Assembly (NCBI GenBank): GCA_032209605.1
Contig: JASFXZ010000032.1
Location: 5,147,722-5,211,721 of the forward strand
DNA from: Mactromeris polynyma
Lineage: Eukaryota; Mollusca; Bivalvia; Venerida; Mactridae
Direction of reading: 5' to 3'
DNA length: 64,000 nt
Both the position numbers and the translations under genes were made by a program. Shown one piece after another: positions 46,305 through 60,500 of this stretch (within the stretch, counting starts at the first letter, position 1; each line of letters starts with the position of its first letter). A model generated the notes under the pieces. It was given only the letters and a program-made list of their open reading frames with translations. It had not been told where the DNA came from and searched no databases.

Positions 46305-47272
46305 CTGAAGAGAGACGTGGAATAAAAGACATGTATATTATGAGGGAAAAAAACGTATTGCGTGTTACACATACCGTATCTAGAGAGAAAATAAAATTTA
46401 GCAGCGACTGGGAGTAGTCGAGGGATATGCGTCCTCCCCCTTTTTAAACAAATCTTTCTTGCTTTTCTCGATGCTAAAGAAAGACTAGAACATTTGTTTG
46501 CATCAGTGCAGTAATAGGTTTGTATTCATATATGTATATACAGAACATGTATGGTCCACAGAGCTCTCCTGAAACATTTTGACAAGTAGATTCATGATGA
46601 GCAGATTAAAGTATGCAGTTTGGTTACCGACGAGATAATAGTTTCATAATCTAGATAATTTGTTTCATTTCTAACTTTTGATCTTATTTGAATCTGAGTT
46701 TTTTGAAGCTGATTATATATGTTTGAGACGCAAAGGGATTTTTTTTATAAAAAACTATGAGTGACAATAGGTCTCCTATAAAACATAGGGTCACTATGCA
46801 GACTACGTGGTATTGTATAAATAAGATACCATCGAGTCATTTATAAAGTAATTCAAGTAAACAATGTCAAACATGGAATATTTATGCGTTGCACGAGATA
46901 TACTGACCCCTTCTTTTTCGACATTTTGAGTCAATCAGTAGCTCATAACAGAGTCCGACTCTGTACATTGTACAAACATACATGATGGGTAAAATATGAG
47001 TATCGCCCTGGAACGGACAGTGCATAATAAAGAGTGAATAAGTTTCTACAGGGAACGCCACATCCATAAGACAATACATCCACACACAGACCCTACTTTT
47101 ATGTTTGATTTATGAGTCCCTGTTGTTTTTTGTGATTGTCTCTATTTTCATTTGTGGTGGCTGTATCCTTTGTATAAGGCATTTACTGCTGGACTACGTC
47201 GTTGAAATGTACTAACTCGATATTAAAAATGTGCTCCGAACATACGTAAAACTATATTTGATTAAAATAGAT

Positions 47273-48753
47273 AATAAGTTGCTACAGGGAACAGAATGCC
47301 TCCCCACACAGACCCCCGGGAAAACAACAGTCTACAACACATGAGACACAAAGAGATGCAAAGGTAAACATGTATAGGAATAGGGGTGCAAGTAAGGGTC
47401 TGGTCTACCATAAAAGTAACTAAGGAGAAATTAGGGTGACAACAAAGAAGAAAAGTTAAATGGATAGACTACATTACGGCACAAGTCAGGAAACCATTCA
47501 TAGCGAGTTTGAAGAAGTATAAAAGAGAGAGAATAAGTTGCTACAGGAAACGCCACATACATAAGACAATACCTCCCCACATAGCCCTCCGGGAAAACAA
47601 TCGTCCCTAAACATCAAGCATTTGAGGAGACGCAAGGGTATATACGTAAGGGAACAGAGGCGCAAGGAATGACCTGACCGACCATAAGGGACAACTAAGG
47701 CAAATTATAAAAGAGAGAAAGAGTAACACAGAAATGCGACATTCAGAAAACATGGAAACGAGTCATAAAATGGAACTAAACAATACATATCTTGAAAAAA
47801 GATGGTCGGCACAATTTGAAGGTTCAGACTTGTTGTGCAAAAATGCCGAGATATTACGATTGCTGGTCACTCAAGATCCAAAATTGATTTCGGTAAATTC
47901 ACCGAATTCAGTTGATTTCTGTAAGGTAACGTACCACTTATCAAAAGGTTAAACAATCAACATCAAGGTTACAAACGTTGTTCGGTTGAAGGGAAGTTGG
48001 TTAAGTGGTTAACGTAAAATTTGATTGGTTTACAAAACACTGATATGCAAATAGTAAAGCCATGTCAGTACAGCTGCGCCGAAAAAAGATAAGTGTAGGT
48101 ACAGGACATGACTTCAAGAAGTAACACATAAACATGAATGGAAATTTAACTGCTCAATAGCCTCGAGGCAGTGGCACTGGCAGTACAAAATACTGAGGGA
48201 CTAAACCAGTTTGACGGCAAACCAATCTCGCACACATAATATAGCAGAAAACCCCGCAATGGTATCCTTGCACATTTTTGTAGAGTTACATGTTCAAGGA
48301 AGAACACCCGACCAATTAAAAAAGAATATAGCGATCTATACTTTTAATACTATTTTTGGAATTATTATTTTATCATTTCGAATCAGCGAATTTCGAGTTG
48401 AACAAATAGACATTTATTCTAAACTTCCCTTGCTTGCAAAAACACGTGTCATTGAATGTGTTCCGCTTGGTAACTGTATAATGTTTTCTTATTTGACATT
48501 CAATTAGCCTGCCACTCTCCATTTACATAATAATTTAGTTGCATCATTGTTATAATCATGTGTGTTAATTGTTTATGAAATGTCACCATACACTCCATGT
48601 GTCAACAGTCAATGCCTACCTCGTCTACTATAGGTCGTTATTAATTTGGTATAATTTGAAAGAGACCACTAACGAAGTTGAAATCACATATATATGGTTC
48701 CTATTTTCAATATTTGCGATGCCATATTTTATAGAAGTAATCATACCCAGAGT
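47273..48753 (+). repeat. Duplicated unit 2, upstream part
   Basis: Same order and orientation as 17751-19200: two R1 copies (47273-47460; 47528-47705), R2 in reverse (about 47725-48100), then the hydrophobic coding-like segments and the array. A further R1 end is at 47040-47095. Confidence 0.8.
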
Positions 48754-48770
48754 CACGCAATACGACACGA
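48211..48770 (+). pseudogene. Diverged chitin-synthase-like N-terminal fragment, copy 2
   Basis: Two frames, 48211-48507 and 48569-48784. The first keeps NIAIYTFNTIFGIIILSF and ends IDIYSK like copy 1. The second has KETTNEVEITYIWFLFSIF then AMPYFIEVIIPRV, with the proline placed as in exon 3 of the real gene. The stop seen in copy 1 after YYRSL is absent here, so copy 2 is the better preserved. No donor follows IDIYSK where exon 2 of copy A has one. The relationship to chitin synthase is inference. Confidence 0.42.
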
Positions 48771-49498
48771 CAAACCAGAGTTAATACATCAAGTATCACA
48801 CGCAATACATAGCCACATGACAGACCCAGGACCCTGAGTTAATACACATCAAGCATCGCACGCAAAACACAACGACACGACAGACCGAGGACCCTGAGTC
48901 AATACATCAAGCATCGCACGCAATACATAGCCACATGACAGACCGAGGACCTTGAGTCAATACATCAAGCATCGCACGTTATACATAACGACACGACATA
49001 CCGAGGACCCTGAGTCAATACATTAAGCATCGCACGCAATACATAACGACACGACATACCGAGGACCCTGAGTCAATACATCAAGCATCGCACGCAATAC
49101 ATAACGACACGACATACCGAGGACCCTGAGTCAATACATCAAGTATCGCACGCAATACATAACGACACGACATACCGAGGACCCTGAGTCAATACATCAA
49201 GCATCGCACGCAATACACAACGACACGACAGACCGAGGACCCTGAGTCAATACATCAAGCATCGCACGCAATACATAACGACACGACATACCGAGGACCC
49301 TGAGTCAATACATCAAGCATCGCACGCAATACACAACGACATGACAGACCGAGGACCCTGAGTCAATACATCAAGCATCGCACGCAATACACAACGACAT
49401 GACAGACCGAGGACCCTGAGTCAATACATCAAGTATCACACACAATACATAACGACATGACAGACTGAGAACCCCGAGTCAATACATCAAGTATCGCG
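48754..49498 (+). repeat. 58-bp tandem array, about 12.8 units
   Basis: Same 58-bp unit as 19201-20978. The first unit is shortened to 45 bases and the second is 60; from 48859 on the period is exactly 58. It shows less internal variation than array 1 (several adjacent units nearly identical), suggesting recent homogenisation. Confidence 0.93.
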
Positions 49499-49732
49499 CA
49501 TTTCGTAGCGTGAAAATAACAAAGTCATACATATAACATTCAAATAACATAATATAACTAAATAAGAAACGTTAATTTCCTTTCCAATATGTAAGTCATA
49601 AAACAGGTAGATTAGTATTAGTCACACTCATAGTTTAGGATTTAGTACCATCATACCTTTATTAGTTGCACTTTAACCTTTCATTATTTTATCACGTGAC
49701 TAACCGGTACCATACGTACTGAGTTTTGGTTA

Positions 49733-50110
49733 TTGTTACGCCCCGACCCCACCCACTGGCAGTGACGCGAGCCGCGGCGACAATGGCGCCAAACGTTTAA
49801 TGGAGCATGATACAGAATTGGTGTTATAACACAAGAGTGTACAGAAAATTCTACGCTACTGTACCCAACATAAGGCGAGTCGACTAGATTTATATTCAGG
49901 ATTAGTTTGTGTTATAGTTTTATAAGGGCCCTTCATTAACTTCATTCAGCACATGTCAGACCTCCAGGATTCCAGGATTTCGTCGTTGGATTCGAACATT
50001 GGAACTGTTTATGTGAGTTATTGTATTGTGTTTATATTTAGTGCATATATATTAATTTTAGGACTATACTTAATATTCCAGAAATAAACCATGTAATAAT
50101 TGATTAATTG
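49733..50110 (+). mobile_element. Possible LTR-retrotransposon end
   Basis: Opens 'tgttacgccccgacccc', like the TG-start of many gypsy-group LTRs. It has a TATA-like 'tttataagggcc' at about 49918 and an 'aataaa' at about 50084, in promoter-then-poly(A) order. 'tggcgccaaacg' at about 49784 resembles a primer-binding site, but lies inside rather than after the candidate LTR. No second LTR or pol frame is seen, so this is weak. Confidence 0.3.
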
Positions 50111-52025
50111 TCCGTCAATTGTGTTAATTTTGTTTGCATATTATACTTGCAGGTTCTTTTTTGTATGTATTTGAAAGCAATGTAATACCTGCCAGGTTCT
50201 TCAATTTTTTTTTGAAAGTTAAAACTACATTGTTTACATTTTAGAAAGTTCACTCCTAGGTTTAACATGACCGGTACACGTACTTGTTACCTTGACAACT
50301 AACCCGTGCGTGTGTTAATCCACACCCATTCATATCAGTGTTCTGTTGTAAACATTATAGTAGACATGTGAAACCCGAGATCGGATGTGATGGTGGACAC
50401 CGGAGTACAGATAAAGTGTGGGGGTCATCTCACCATTATGAAATTGTATTGTTGAAAGGACAAACATAACGCTGTTTGTTTCTCGTATTTATTCAGTACT
50501 TTTAGACTCAATCTTAATCAGAACTGTTGACCCAAATATCTCTAAGAAATTTGGGTATCTCTTTTACGAAGACATTTATTAAAGAGCTCGTAGTTCTCCC
50601 TGGCTCATTGGGCAAATGGTCACCTGGGTGGCGAGGCAAAGGCCTCCTTTTCCGTGGATTCCGAAAACTAAGGGAGGGCTGCCAGTACTTCGGCACGCAT
50701 ATTCCTGTGTTTTGATCCAGCCTCGGTGCAGGACCAGGGACGGACTCGTCGTTGTTTTGGGGAGCTTGAAAAACAGGCAGTTTAACAAACCTCCTTTTAC
50801 GTACACGAACTTACCCAACAAGTTGTCTGAAACAACGTTTAAGTTCAGAAATAGTAAAAGTGGTTAAGTTGTTTAGTGAATAGACTTGGCCACATGCTAG
50901 AATAGGTAACTATTTAAACATTTATAAATAGTACTTGTTTGCATCTTCAGGTTATATTTGCAAACGTGGGAGTAATGCGTGTAACATAATGTTACATACC
51001 TCGATTACTTTCCATTGTACATCACTTACGGAGTGTATGTCTTTACAAGGCTAGACAGTTATGTGAGTACAACTTATACTTCGTGCACGGGAATCGCGTG
51101 CGCTAGGTACATTCATTAACAATAGCTCATAAATCCAATTCAGTTGTGAAAGTGAATTCTAAAGCGTTTAGTTCGTGTTTTATAGGGTAAGATATCTACA
51201 ATAAACTTCGTGTGAAATTGAAACAAAATGCATGCCTCTATGATAAAAAACTTAAGAAATCCATAGTTGGGCTCTATTGTTAAACAGTATTGAAAAGTTT
51301 TACAAAATATGCGACGAAATGCGTTAGTAGGCTAAGAAAATAAAGTATAATGTTTAAAGCATATATTTACCAATAATTAGAAAACATTGACAATTACAAT
51401 TAACATTTTATGTCTGTTTGGAATCATTTCATGATCCAATTTGTGGCATCACAATTCAGACATAAGAAACGTAAATAGGCTTTGCGCCTTTAAATCATAG
51501 TTTAACTTTTGAGAAAATCCCCTGTTAAAGTACCTTATCCGATGTCCACATCCGACCTCGGATGTCCGTTGCAAATGTTTAGTAAAAGGTAGTGTATGAT
51601 ACATGTAGTACTAGTGTTAGATACATAATATTATTAATTTAAAGCTGATTTAAATACTTTAATTTGCTTTCATTTTAAGTAAGCTATTCAAGATTTATCA
51701 TTGCCTTGAAAAGTCGTTCACCATGTTGCATCATAAACAAAAATGTTGTGTTTATATATGTATGTTTATAATAAGTTTGGAATATAATTGGTTGCGGGTT
51801 TATAGTTAGGTATTTGTGAAAGGATTGATCAACCTATTCACGAAAGCAAAATGAATTGGACAAATTATGTATTCAATGTTACACGACCTTAAAAACTGAA
51901 TTCGATTTGTGAAGTATTTTACTTATGAAACACGTGTCGTGTCGTCGGTTATATTTCCGCGTGGTTTGGAAACAGTTTATGGGAGATAAACCTATTGTAA
52001 CATTTACACAACATTTTTACATCTG
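50110..52025. other. No gene recognised
   Basis: The GC-richer island at 50580-50830 ('ggtcacctgggtggcgaggc', 'ccagcctcggtgcaggacca') carries overlapping frames on both strands, none with a domain I know. The rest is AT-rich with no visible repeat structure. Confidence 0.4.
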
Positions 52026-52350
52026 TCGTATGGTGGCATATTACTGCCACCAGTTAGCATGATAGCGTTCGCGAATTGTTTCGTGTTAACCACTCAATTA
52101 TTACGATAATTATCTAGCTATCTAGTTAATATTCGTGATATATTTTCGGTAAGATAAATATCCCACAACTAGAAACAGGCTTGAAAGTGCCCAGAACTGC
52201 CACCTATTACCATTATATGATGTATTACATCTTATCTAGTTGTCCACTTATTATGTTACTTAATAACTCAAATTCGCGAATTTCACTTAAGATTCGTGTT
52301 ACCACTTATTTATAAATGCAAGTTTGGCTTCTAGATGTAAGTGGTAACAC
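52026..52350 (-). mobile_element. Palindromic MITE, inverted copy of the 12.5-12.9 kb element
   Basis: Reverse complement of the composite at 12466-12910: 'atggtggcatattactgcca', 'cttgaaagtgcccagaactg', 'cttatctagttgtccactta', 'gaatttcacttaagattcgt' and the end 'ttggcttctagatgtaagtg'. It stands directly before the sequence homologous to CHS A's 5' flank (from about 52370). Confidence 0.75.
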
Positions 52351-52369
52351 AGGGGGTGTTTTGATTTTG

Positions 52370-54390
52370 CTCAAGTCTTCAGTATGTCTAGTTCTCAATT
52401 AAATCAGAAATTGATGTGGAAACAGAAATATTTAATATAATTTCTCAATGGTCAATGTTTCAAACGACTTCTTTGGTTAAAGAAGGTGACCAAACTCGGT
52501 AGATAGGCAGATTGCATTAGTGTATTGGTCCTCTACAACACGTGTATGTGTCTTCAGCCCACTTCCGATATTCATTCTATTTTCAAAATATTTGCCCAAT
52601 CCACGGACCAGAATGGAGTCGAAATCTGCAGGAATGTTCTTATGGTCGTCCTTCTGTCTGCCAAGGTTGTCCTTTTAGTTCTAGTGTTAACTGAAGTTTC
52701 TGATTGACCAGTGTTTCAGACGACTTTGTCAGTGAAACAGAGCGCTGCCAGAGTGAACAAATCTTGTCTGGAATTTTCCTTTGATTGTTTTTGTTTTTCG
52801 GCGCAGGCGTTATAACATGGTTTTGCTAATTGCATATTCAGTGTTTTGTAAACCAATCAAATCTTACGTTAACCACCGAGGCAATTTCGCGCAATTTCTC
52901 TTCATTTTAAAAATATGTGTAACTTTGAAGGAGATTGGTTAACATTGTGTATAGTGTATTTCAAGATTTTTTATCCAGTTAGTAGTGTTGTTATTCATCA
53001 CCACGGGGAATTGTCCGGTGTTGGAATTAAGAAGATTTTCTTAGTTTTATGTACCAGTGGCGAACATTTATATTGTTTTAATCAGATAAATCGCTATGTA
53101 ACACGTTTATTACCTTGGACGTGTGAGTTCACGACTTATGCAAAAAGTAATGTTGAACTATATTGAAACATACTGTACTGTGTCTATGACTAAAAATAAG
53201 CAAAATTACTGTGTTTATAAGGTCACCGTCGCCGCGCACATTTTTCTTATGCACTTTATGGTATTTTGGTCGACCCGGTATGTCCCTCGCTCACCATAAA
53301 CAAACTTTTTGAAACCGAAGGGGGAAATTTACCTGCCAGTAGAGCAGTATTGGTCAAACAGACCATTTTTGAAGCCAAAGACGATCACTGCACAGTGCCA
53401 ATGCGACCCATCGGACAGTTACCATTTTACTGGCATCTTACCAGTACTTTCCTGGAATCTACCCAGTACTTGCCTGGTTACATGTCAGTACTATGTTAGG
53501 TGGGAAACACAGAAAAGCATTTCTGTTTTTATCCGGCTAGACGAGGGATTGTCTATGACTAATCACACTACGGAGTTATTTATTATGCAGTCTCATTCGG
53601 AACACCTCGGCATTATTGGCTCTGCCGAATACCGCCGAGTAGCTACGATTGATGCAGTCTCATACGCAGTGATCTCCCCTTACAGGTCTCGGAGTTTCTG
53701 TAGTATAGCGTAATTGAATGACATTTAGGCATTTTTTATGTATGTTCCACAACCAATTTTAACCTTCAGATTGCAACAAATTTGCAAACTTCAAGTCGCG
53801 CCGATCATCTTTTTTAAAGATAATTCTTGTTAAAATTAATCCTGTTGGAGCAATCGCCACTATGTATAGCAATGCCTGGTCGATTGATATAAACACAACA
53901 GTCTCGTAAAAACGTTTTACGTATGTGAACATTCAGGTTTTCGGATTCGTACAATCGATCAGTGTTTATAAAAAACTGAACAGAAAGTAAATTGAACTTC
54001 GCCTGTCTTAATTATGTGATCATATTATATTTCAGCAGCCGTACTAACATGGCTCTGCTATTTGCATATCCTTTTTGAGTAAACCAATCAAATCTTACGT
54101 TAACCACTAAACCAACATCTCTTCAACCGAACAACGTTTGTAACCTTGACGCGGCTTGTTAACCTTTCGATAAAGGGGTACGTTACCTTACCGAAATCCA
54201 CTGAATTTCGGTGTGATTACCGAAATCCATATTGGATCTGGAGGTACCAGCAATCGTCACATCTAGGGATTTTTTATGTAGCACAACAAATCTTTTAACC
54301 TTCAAATAGCGCCGACCATCTTTTTTCAAGATATTTCTTGTTTATTCAGGAAGACAATTATATGTTAACGACCAACTTCATCAGATAATA
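52370..54390 (+). other. 5' flank of chitin synthase B with insertions
   Basis: 52375-52795 matches 26690-27110 in copy A. The match is then broken by about 1.0 kb (52800-53830) flanked by R2 pieces ('accaatcaaatcttacgtta' before, 'gcgccgatcatctttttt' after), and again by a full R2 copy at 54030-54345. The 134-residue frame at 53309-53713 lies in the inserted part and has no recognisable domain. Confidence 0.55.
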
Positions 54391-54590
54391 ATGAGAATGC
54401 AACCGCAAGAATTGCGTCATTTCAACTATGGTGGCAGACGTTACCCGAAAGGGGGCGTGTCTAAATACACGTCAAGCACGTCCCGGGTCGTCGAAGAGGA
54501 AATGACAGAAAATGCAAGCACTACACATGACCGATATAGCCAGGATAGAAATTTTGAAGCCTACGATTCAGACATAGACACTACTAGTCC
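54391..54590 (+). CDS. CHS B exon 1: N-terminal tail
   Basis: 200 bp, donor CC|gtaagt as in copy A. The tail is as acidic as A's, with scattered substitutions such as LHHFN to LRHFN. Confidence 0.75.
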
Positions 54591-57500
54591 GTAAGTAGAA
54601 TAACCAACTTTTGACTTAATACAAATTAAGCTTTTGGTTGAACACACCAGTCCTAAATTCCCCAATGTTAAAGAAGTATCTGGCTCATCCAAACGTAAAA
54701 TATTTCAACTGGCTTCATCCAGCGTTGTTGTTCCAATGGCTAAAACGTCTTGAATACGAACAATTGCAATATTTTACCGATTTAGAAAAAATATTGTTAC
54801 GAACGGACAAAATTTGAAGAAACCCCGGCTTGTAAAATATCCAGTTTTGTAAGCTGAAGATATTACAAACTTCTATGTGTGACAAATACTGACGATTACA
54901 TTAAAGATGTATCTGGCTCATCTGAACATTAAATGTTTGAATTGGCTTGCTCCAGTATTTGTGTTACATTGTTTAAAACATCTCTGATAGAACCATTGCA
55001 ATGTATAACTGATAGCAAATATATTTTTTACCGTGTTACTAACAGACAAAACTTGTTAAATCGCCTGATTGTTATAATGAACACAAATCTTTCTTCAACA
55101 AATACAGACCAATACATTATGAGTTCATTCGTTGTTCATGCATGTTTATTGATGTTTTAACTATAGGAATATATTGTACCTGTTTGTTTGGGTAAACAAT
55201 TGAACAAAAAATGAGCACTATATTACTTTTAAAGTGTATTCTATGAACATGCATATTTATTTATGTTTTAACTATATGAAATAATCATGTAGTTAACTAG
55301 ATATTTATCGCGTTGACTACTTAACACTTATCTAAAAAAAGATTTTCCGTACTGGGGTTAAATGGGTGGCAGTTGTGGGCACTATCAGACAATTTTTCAT
55401 GTTAAGATATTTATCTGGTATGAAACTTTATCACGATACTTATCTAGTTAACCACATACTTATCTAGTTAATTAAGTAGTTATCTAGTTTCTTTAACACG
55501 ATAACCAGATAATTATCTAGTTAATTTAGTAGTTATCTAGTTTCTTTAACGTAATAACGATAATTTAGACGTTCCCTATTAATTTGTTCGCGTTGAATAT
55601 TTATGATTATAATATTATTTACTTGTTCAAAAAACTGATATATTTGACGGAAATGTTTACGTATATTGAGGTCTTTCGAGGCGGTTCCAGGCTTTTGTTT
55701 CATGGCATTTTATTCTCTAGTATCACAAAGATGTTCCGGGAGTTCTTCGTGTCAGTATATGTATAAATACAACAATTCAAAAGATCAAGTAAACTCAGAC
55801 GAAGACCTGGACGTGGATGAAAGTTCATAATTTGAAATAAAGAATGTTCGATAATAATATAAGTCAGTATCCTGCAAATCGTTTCAGAGCATTTGACGCA
55901 TTCATTGAGACCGAACGAACGAAAGGAAAGTCGCATCACATTGAAAAGAAATTCTTGAAATCGTGTCGTCTGTTTATATATGTCCTGACGTTTGTTCTTG
56001 TTGTTGCTTGTGGGGTGTTCAATAAACTCAGTGTTCTGAAAATTGTCAACGACTATAGTCAGGTGAGTAATATCATCAATAAGGGTTCTTATAGATTAGT
56101 TTTATGTCACGAACCACCAAAGGAGCAGGTACTGTAATGGGTGTTTTTGGCCACATGCCAGATTTTGATATAAATGGAGTCAATGAAAGATACAAATCCT
56201 CTGCACAAGATATGATGAGTTTTGTTTTGTTTGAAAATCATTTCTGTTACCATTGCAACTGTCTATTTGTCGTCAAAAATGACTTTTTACACAGAAATGT
56301 TAATTTGAAATTGATTAAACGTGTTGCAAAAATAATATTCCGCAAATAAATAAAATGGTTGCAATTGTGGATTATAACTACAGGATGGATGTATGATGGC
56401 ATGAAGTTATTGAAAAAACCTTGGTTACATGTTTGCAAATCTGTTTACTAGTGATTGTAGACTAAAAACCTTCAGTATTTACAGATTAACAAAAGTCTTG
56501 TTAATCCGTAAATTTATGTTAATCTTTCGATCTATTTTAGAGTTCAGGAGAAGAACAACTGACAAATGCTATATACTTACTCGTGTTGATCTGTATATAC
56601 CCGGCGCTTAATTTAGTCTCGTCGATATTCAAAGTGATATTTGATAAAGTTCGGCCACTCTCTAAAGGAATTATAATCATCGTAAGTACGTTGCGTTCGT
56701 AGAATTGTTTTAGTACTGCACAAATAAGTACAGTTACACCTCACTATAAGACCACCTCAATATTAAGACCACCTCAAAATTAAGAACACAATTTTCCGTT
56801 TTCACTGTTTTTCTATTTATTCAACCTCAATATTAAGACCGCTTCAATGATAAGACCAACTTGCCAGGGACCCAGTGGTGGTCGTATTATTGAGGTTTTA
56901 CTGTATAGTGCAACCTGTCGTAAGCGGCCATCTCTTGAACAGCAATCTCTTCCAAAAACAACAATTATTGTTCCTGTATTAGAAAATCAAGTTGACCTCT
57001 ATAGCAACAACCAATCAACAACAACAACGCAAGTATGTGTCTCCCAAAGGATGTTGCTCTTGACCCGGGATATTAACAGCTCTCTAATTACAAAATGAAT
57101 CCTTACGAATCCGATAGTGACACATATCGAGAGTGAAGTTTCCTTCAAAAAAACATTCCGCGTCAATTATGGGTCCTTTTGAAACCATTTTTGCCACGAA
57201 TTTTCAGTTCATATTACACCTTGCGCGATCTTCTTTTCGGGGGGGGGGGGGGGGTTATTTCATGGAAAATCGGCTCGTCTACAAATTGGTAGAAAAGCCT
57301 TTCGCTAAAAATCTACAATTAATATAAATCGTGCTGATTCATCTACATAGTTACAGAAATATACATAAAAAAGGCTTATCGCTGATTCGTTTTTAGATAT
57401 AATATTATGTTAATTTTGTTGCGGCATCTTCATAAATAAACACTATACTTTTACATAATAATATAAAATATATCTTTATTTGTTGTAGGTCGTGATCATC

Positions 57501-60500
57501 GATATTTTAAACACAGTTGGGATTCTATTACTGATCTATACAGTACTACCACATTTGACAGCTGTTTCTTCCTTGTTCGTCATGGGTTTCCTCCCCATCA
57601 TCCCATCTATGCTATGTTGTGTTCGATCGATGTGCTGTGTACAAGGAAAATTCCAGATAAGACTTTTGAAAGGAGTATTTTTTTTTATAATATTCTATAC
57701 TCAAGTTGGTTGTTTCATTTGGTTGTACTTTACTGATATGCTGGACATGTCAAGTAGTTCGTCAGTTATCTACCTTGCTCCTGTTGCTGTCATCCTGATT
57801 TCTTTGAGTTGGTGGGAAAATTTCACAGACTTTAAACTGCCAAATATTCTACGACATCCCGAGGCTGGAAAAACTCTGAAGGATGAACTGCAAAAAGGAA
57901 GAGATAAAATGACAGTGTATTCCTCTTTGAGTAGACTATTAACCGTCGGTATATGTGTTTTGTTAGTCACTTACAATATGGTACCAGATTCAATCAATGG
58001 TGGTACAATTTTACAAAAAACACGTTCCAATTATACAGATTCTTTTAATTCGACTATTCGGACTAACATAACTTGTGTATTAAATATAAGCCACAATTCC
58101 AGCTCGGGCAATAATGGTACAGAGCTGTGTATAGAAGAAACTCAATCGTTCTTTGAGAAGATTTATAATTTCATGAGGACGCACTATATTGTCCTGTTAA
58201 CAGTTGCAACGACGTTCACTGTTAATTTCTGCGCGACCCTGGCCTGTAAACTACGTATGCAAAGATTCAGTTTTTCATTGGCGACGTTATTGATAAGCCC
58301 AATGACATTTTTGTACCTTTGCCTGCGCTGCTCCCAACAGCTCCCAGCTGAATTATTGGTATTTGAGACAACTGATATGTGTCCTTCATGGGACATAGTG
58401 TCGCAAGGTCATATTATACTATTTATTTTGGTATGGATGTCCACCTGTTTACTGACATATTACATCTGGGTACCGAAGTCGGAAAGAATGGCCAAAATAG
58501 ACAGGTATGGCATTTTTATTTTTTACAGTTTTATATAAAATATGCTTTGAACGTTTCATTAGGATGCATAAGTAAGGATGGAAAAATCTATTTGTTGTAT
58601 TTCAACAGAATTTCGGTAATGTAGGGCAGCTAGTTAACCTAACAAGTGTTCCTTGTTTATCAAGCAGTGCTAATCTGTTCTTCTGGAAGGAACTGACAAC
58701 ATTTTTACATGAGTCAAGTTTGGAGGTCAGATGACTTCGTGTGCATTATCTCCAGTCAAATTAGAGCCGTGAACTTCACTGTGTCTGAATGAAGAGCGAG
58801 CACTGCTTAATAAACATGGAAGCACCCATCGAGAGTGTTTAATATAAGCTTGTTTCAAACTTATTGTAAAATTCGTTGTACAAATCATTTCAGTATGTTT
58901 GTCTCTCCATTAAAAGACTGTATTCTGCTAGACTACAACTTGATATTACGACGAAGAAATGACCACAAGAACATGACGGAATCATCAGATAAAGGACAAC
59001 GGATAATACCAAAAGTGTATGTTTGTGCTACCATGTGGCATGAAACACGGAAAGAAATGTTTCAACTTCTTAAATCTTTACTCAGGTAAATATTCGACGC
59101 ATTATATCGATGTGTTGGTGCCAGAACCCGCAATCTCCATACACATTTATTAAGGGGATTGTAGACTATGACAATGTTTTGCAGAAAAACCTGCAATATT
59201 TGTAATATCTGATCCAGGTTATCATTTAATTGTCGGTATTGTAACTCTATTTTATTACATGATGTGTTATTGACATCCATCTTAAACCTCATGTCCCTAA
59301 TATTGCCTTTAATGTATTCTTGTAAAATGTCTGGCTGTGCAGTATTTTGTTATGTGGCATTTCCTGGTCAACCTCTTTATTCATTTTGAATGAACCAGTT
59401 CATTAGAGCATCCTTAAAAAAGAGTTTCATCAACATCATCTTCAGTAATCGCATTCCTCTGATAGAATATTCTCGCGAAGTTTATTTGACATATCATTAT
59501 TTTAACAAACGTGAGCATGCGCGACAGTTCTTGTTGAAGATTTTACCCAAATCTGTATATGAGGGTGATTTGGATTTCGTCGTGCTGTCTTTTGGATATA
59601 ACATAGGACAGAAATATTACGATATGCAAAACGAGCTGGGGCCCACGCAAGAAAGTTTTTTACTGACATCGTGTCTCTTAAGTAGGCCAGACATAAATCG
59701 AAATAACAGTCGTAAATCGACATATTAGCAGAGCCAAAACAAAATCTATTATAAATTTGAATATATGAGAATATTTTAATTACAATATACAGTCAAACCT
59801 CATGTTTCTCTGGAGAGATTAAATTGATAGCAAATTCTAACTACAAAAAATGATACTCCTGTTGAAGAGAGATTGTTGCTCAAGAGAGGGTCGCTTTGGA
59901 AGGTTTGCGTTTATTGCATTATTTGTCACGTGTTTTAGTTGATGTAACTAGATTGTAGTTTGATTTATTTATTATAAATACAATTAATCCACACTGGCGT
60001 GTACTTCTACTAGAACTGTCCTATAGTTTAGTGTGCCATGCATGGGAGGACGCGTATGCTTTATAAATGACTGTGATATGACATTGCCATAAACAATCTC
60101 AAAGTGTTAGATTTCAGAAAGATCTGAAAAAGTGCAATTTTGTATTGATTGATTTCTTTACATGTCTCATATTAAGGACACATCATACGAATACAGTATT
60201 TACAAATGTCTCGTCGAGACGGTTACCATTATCCTTACGTAAACCATTGCGTTTTAAAATTCAGGTGAACTGACAATTGTTCAGATACATGTAATTTGTT
60301 TTCAGTCATTATTTAATGTTACAATAAAATAGGTACGTATGCAAATTCAGCGCAAGTGGGCGCTTTTAATCGGATGATAAAAAATTACTCCATATTATTT
60401 TTACTTTTGCATCTAGTGGATTGGGACCAAGTGCAAATTTTCGTTTTGCGTATATGCAATATTTGTACATGAGTATTGTGTCATGTGAACTCACTGTAAT

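Noticed and set aside
53309..53713. 134-residue gene upstream of copy B
   Set aside because: Lies in an insertion bounded by R2 pieces, shows no domain or splice signal and has no counterpart in A.
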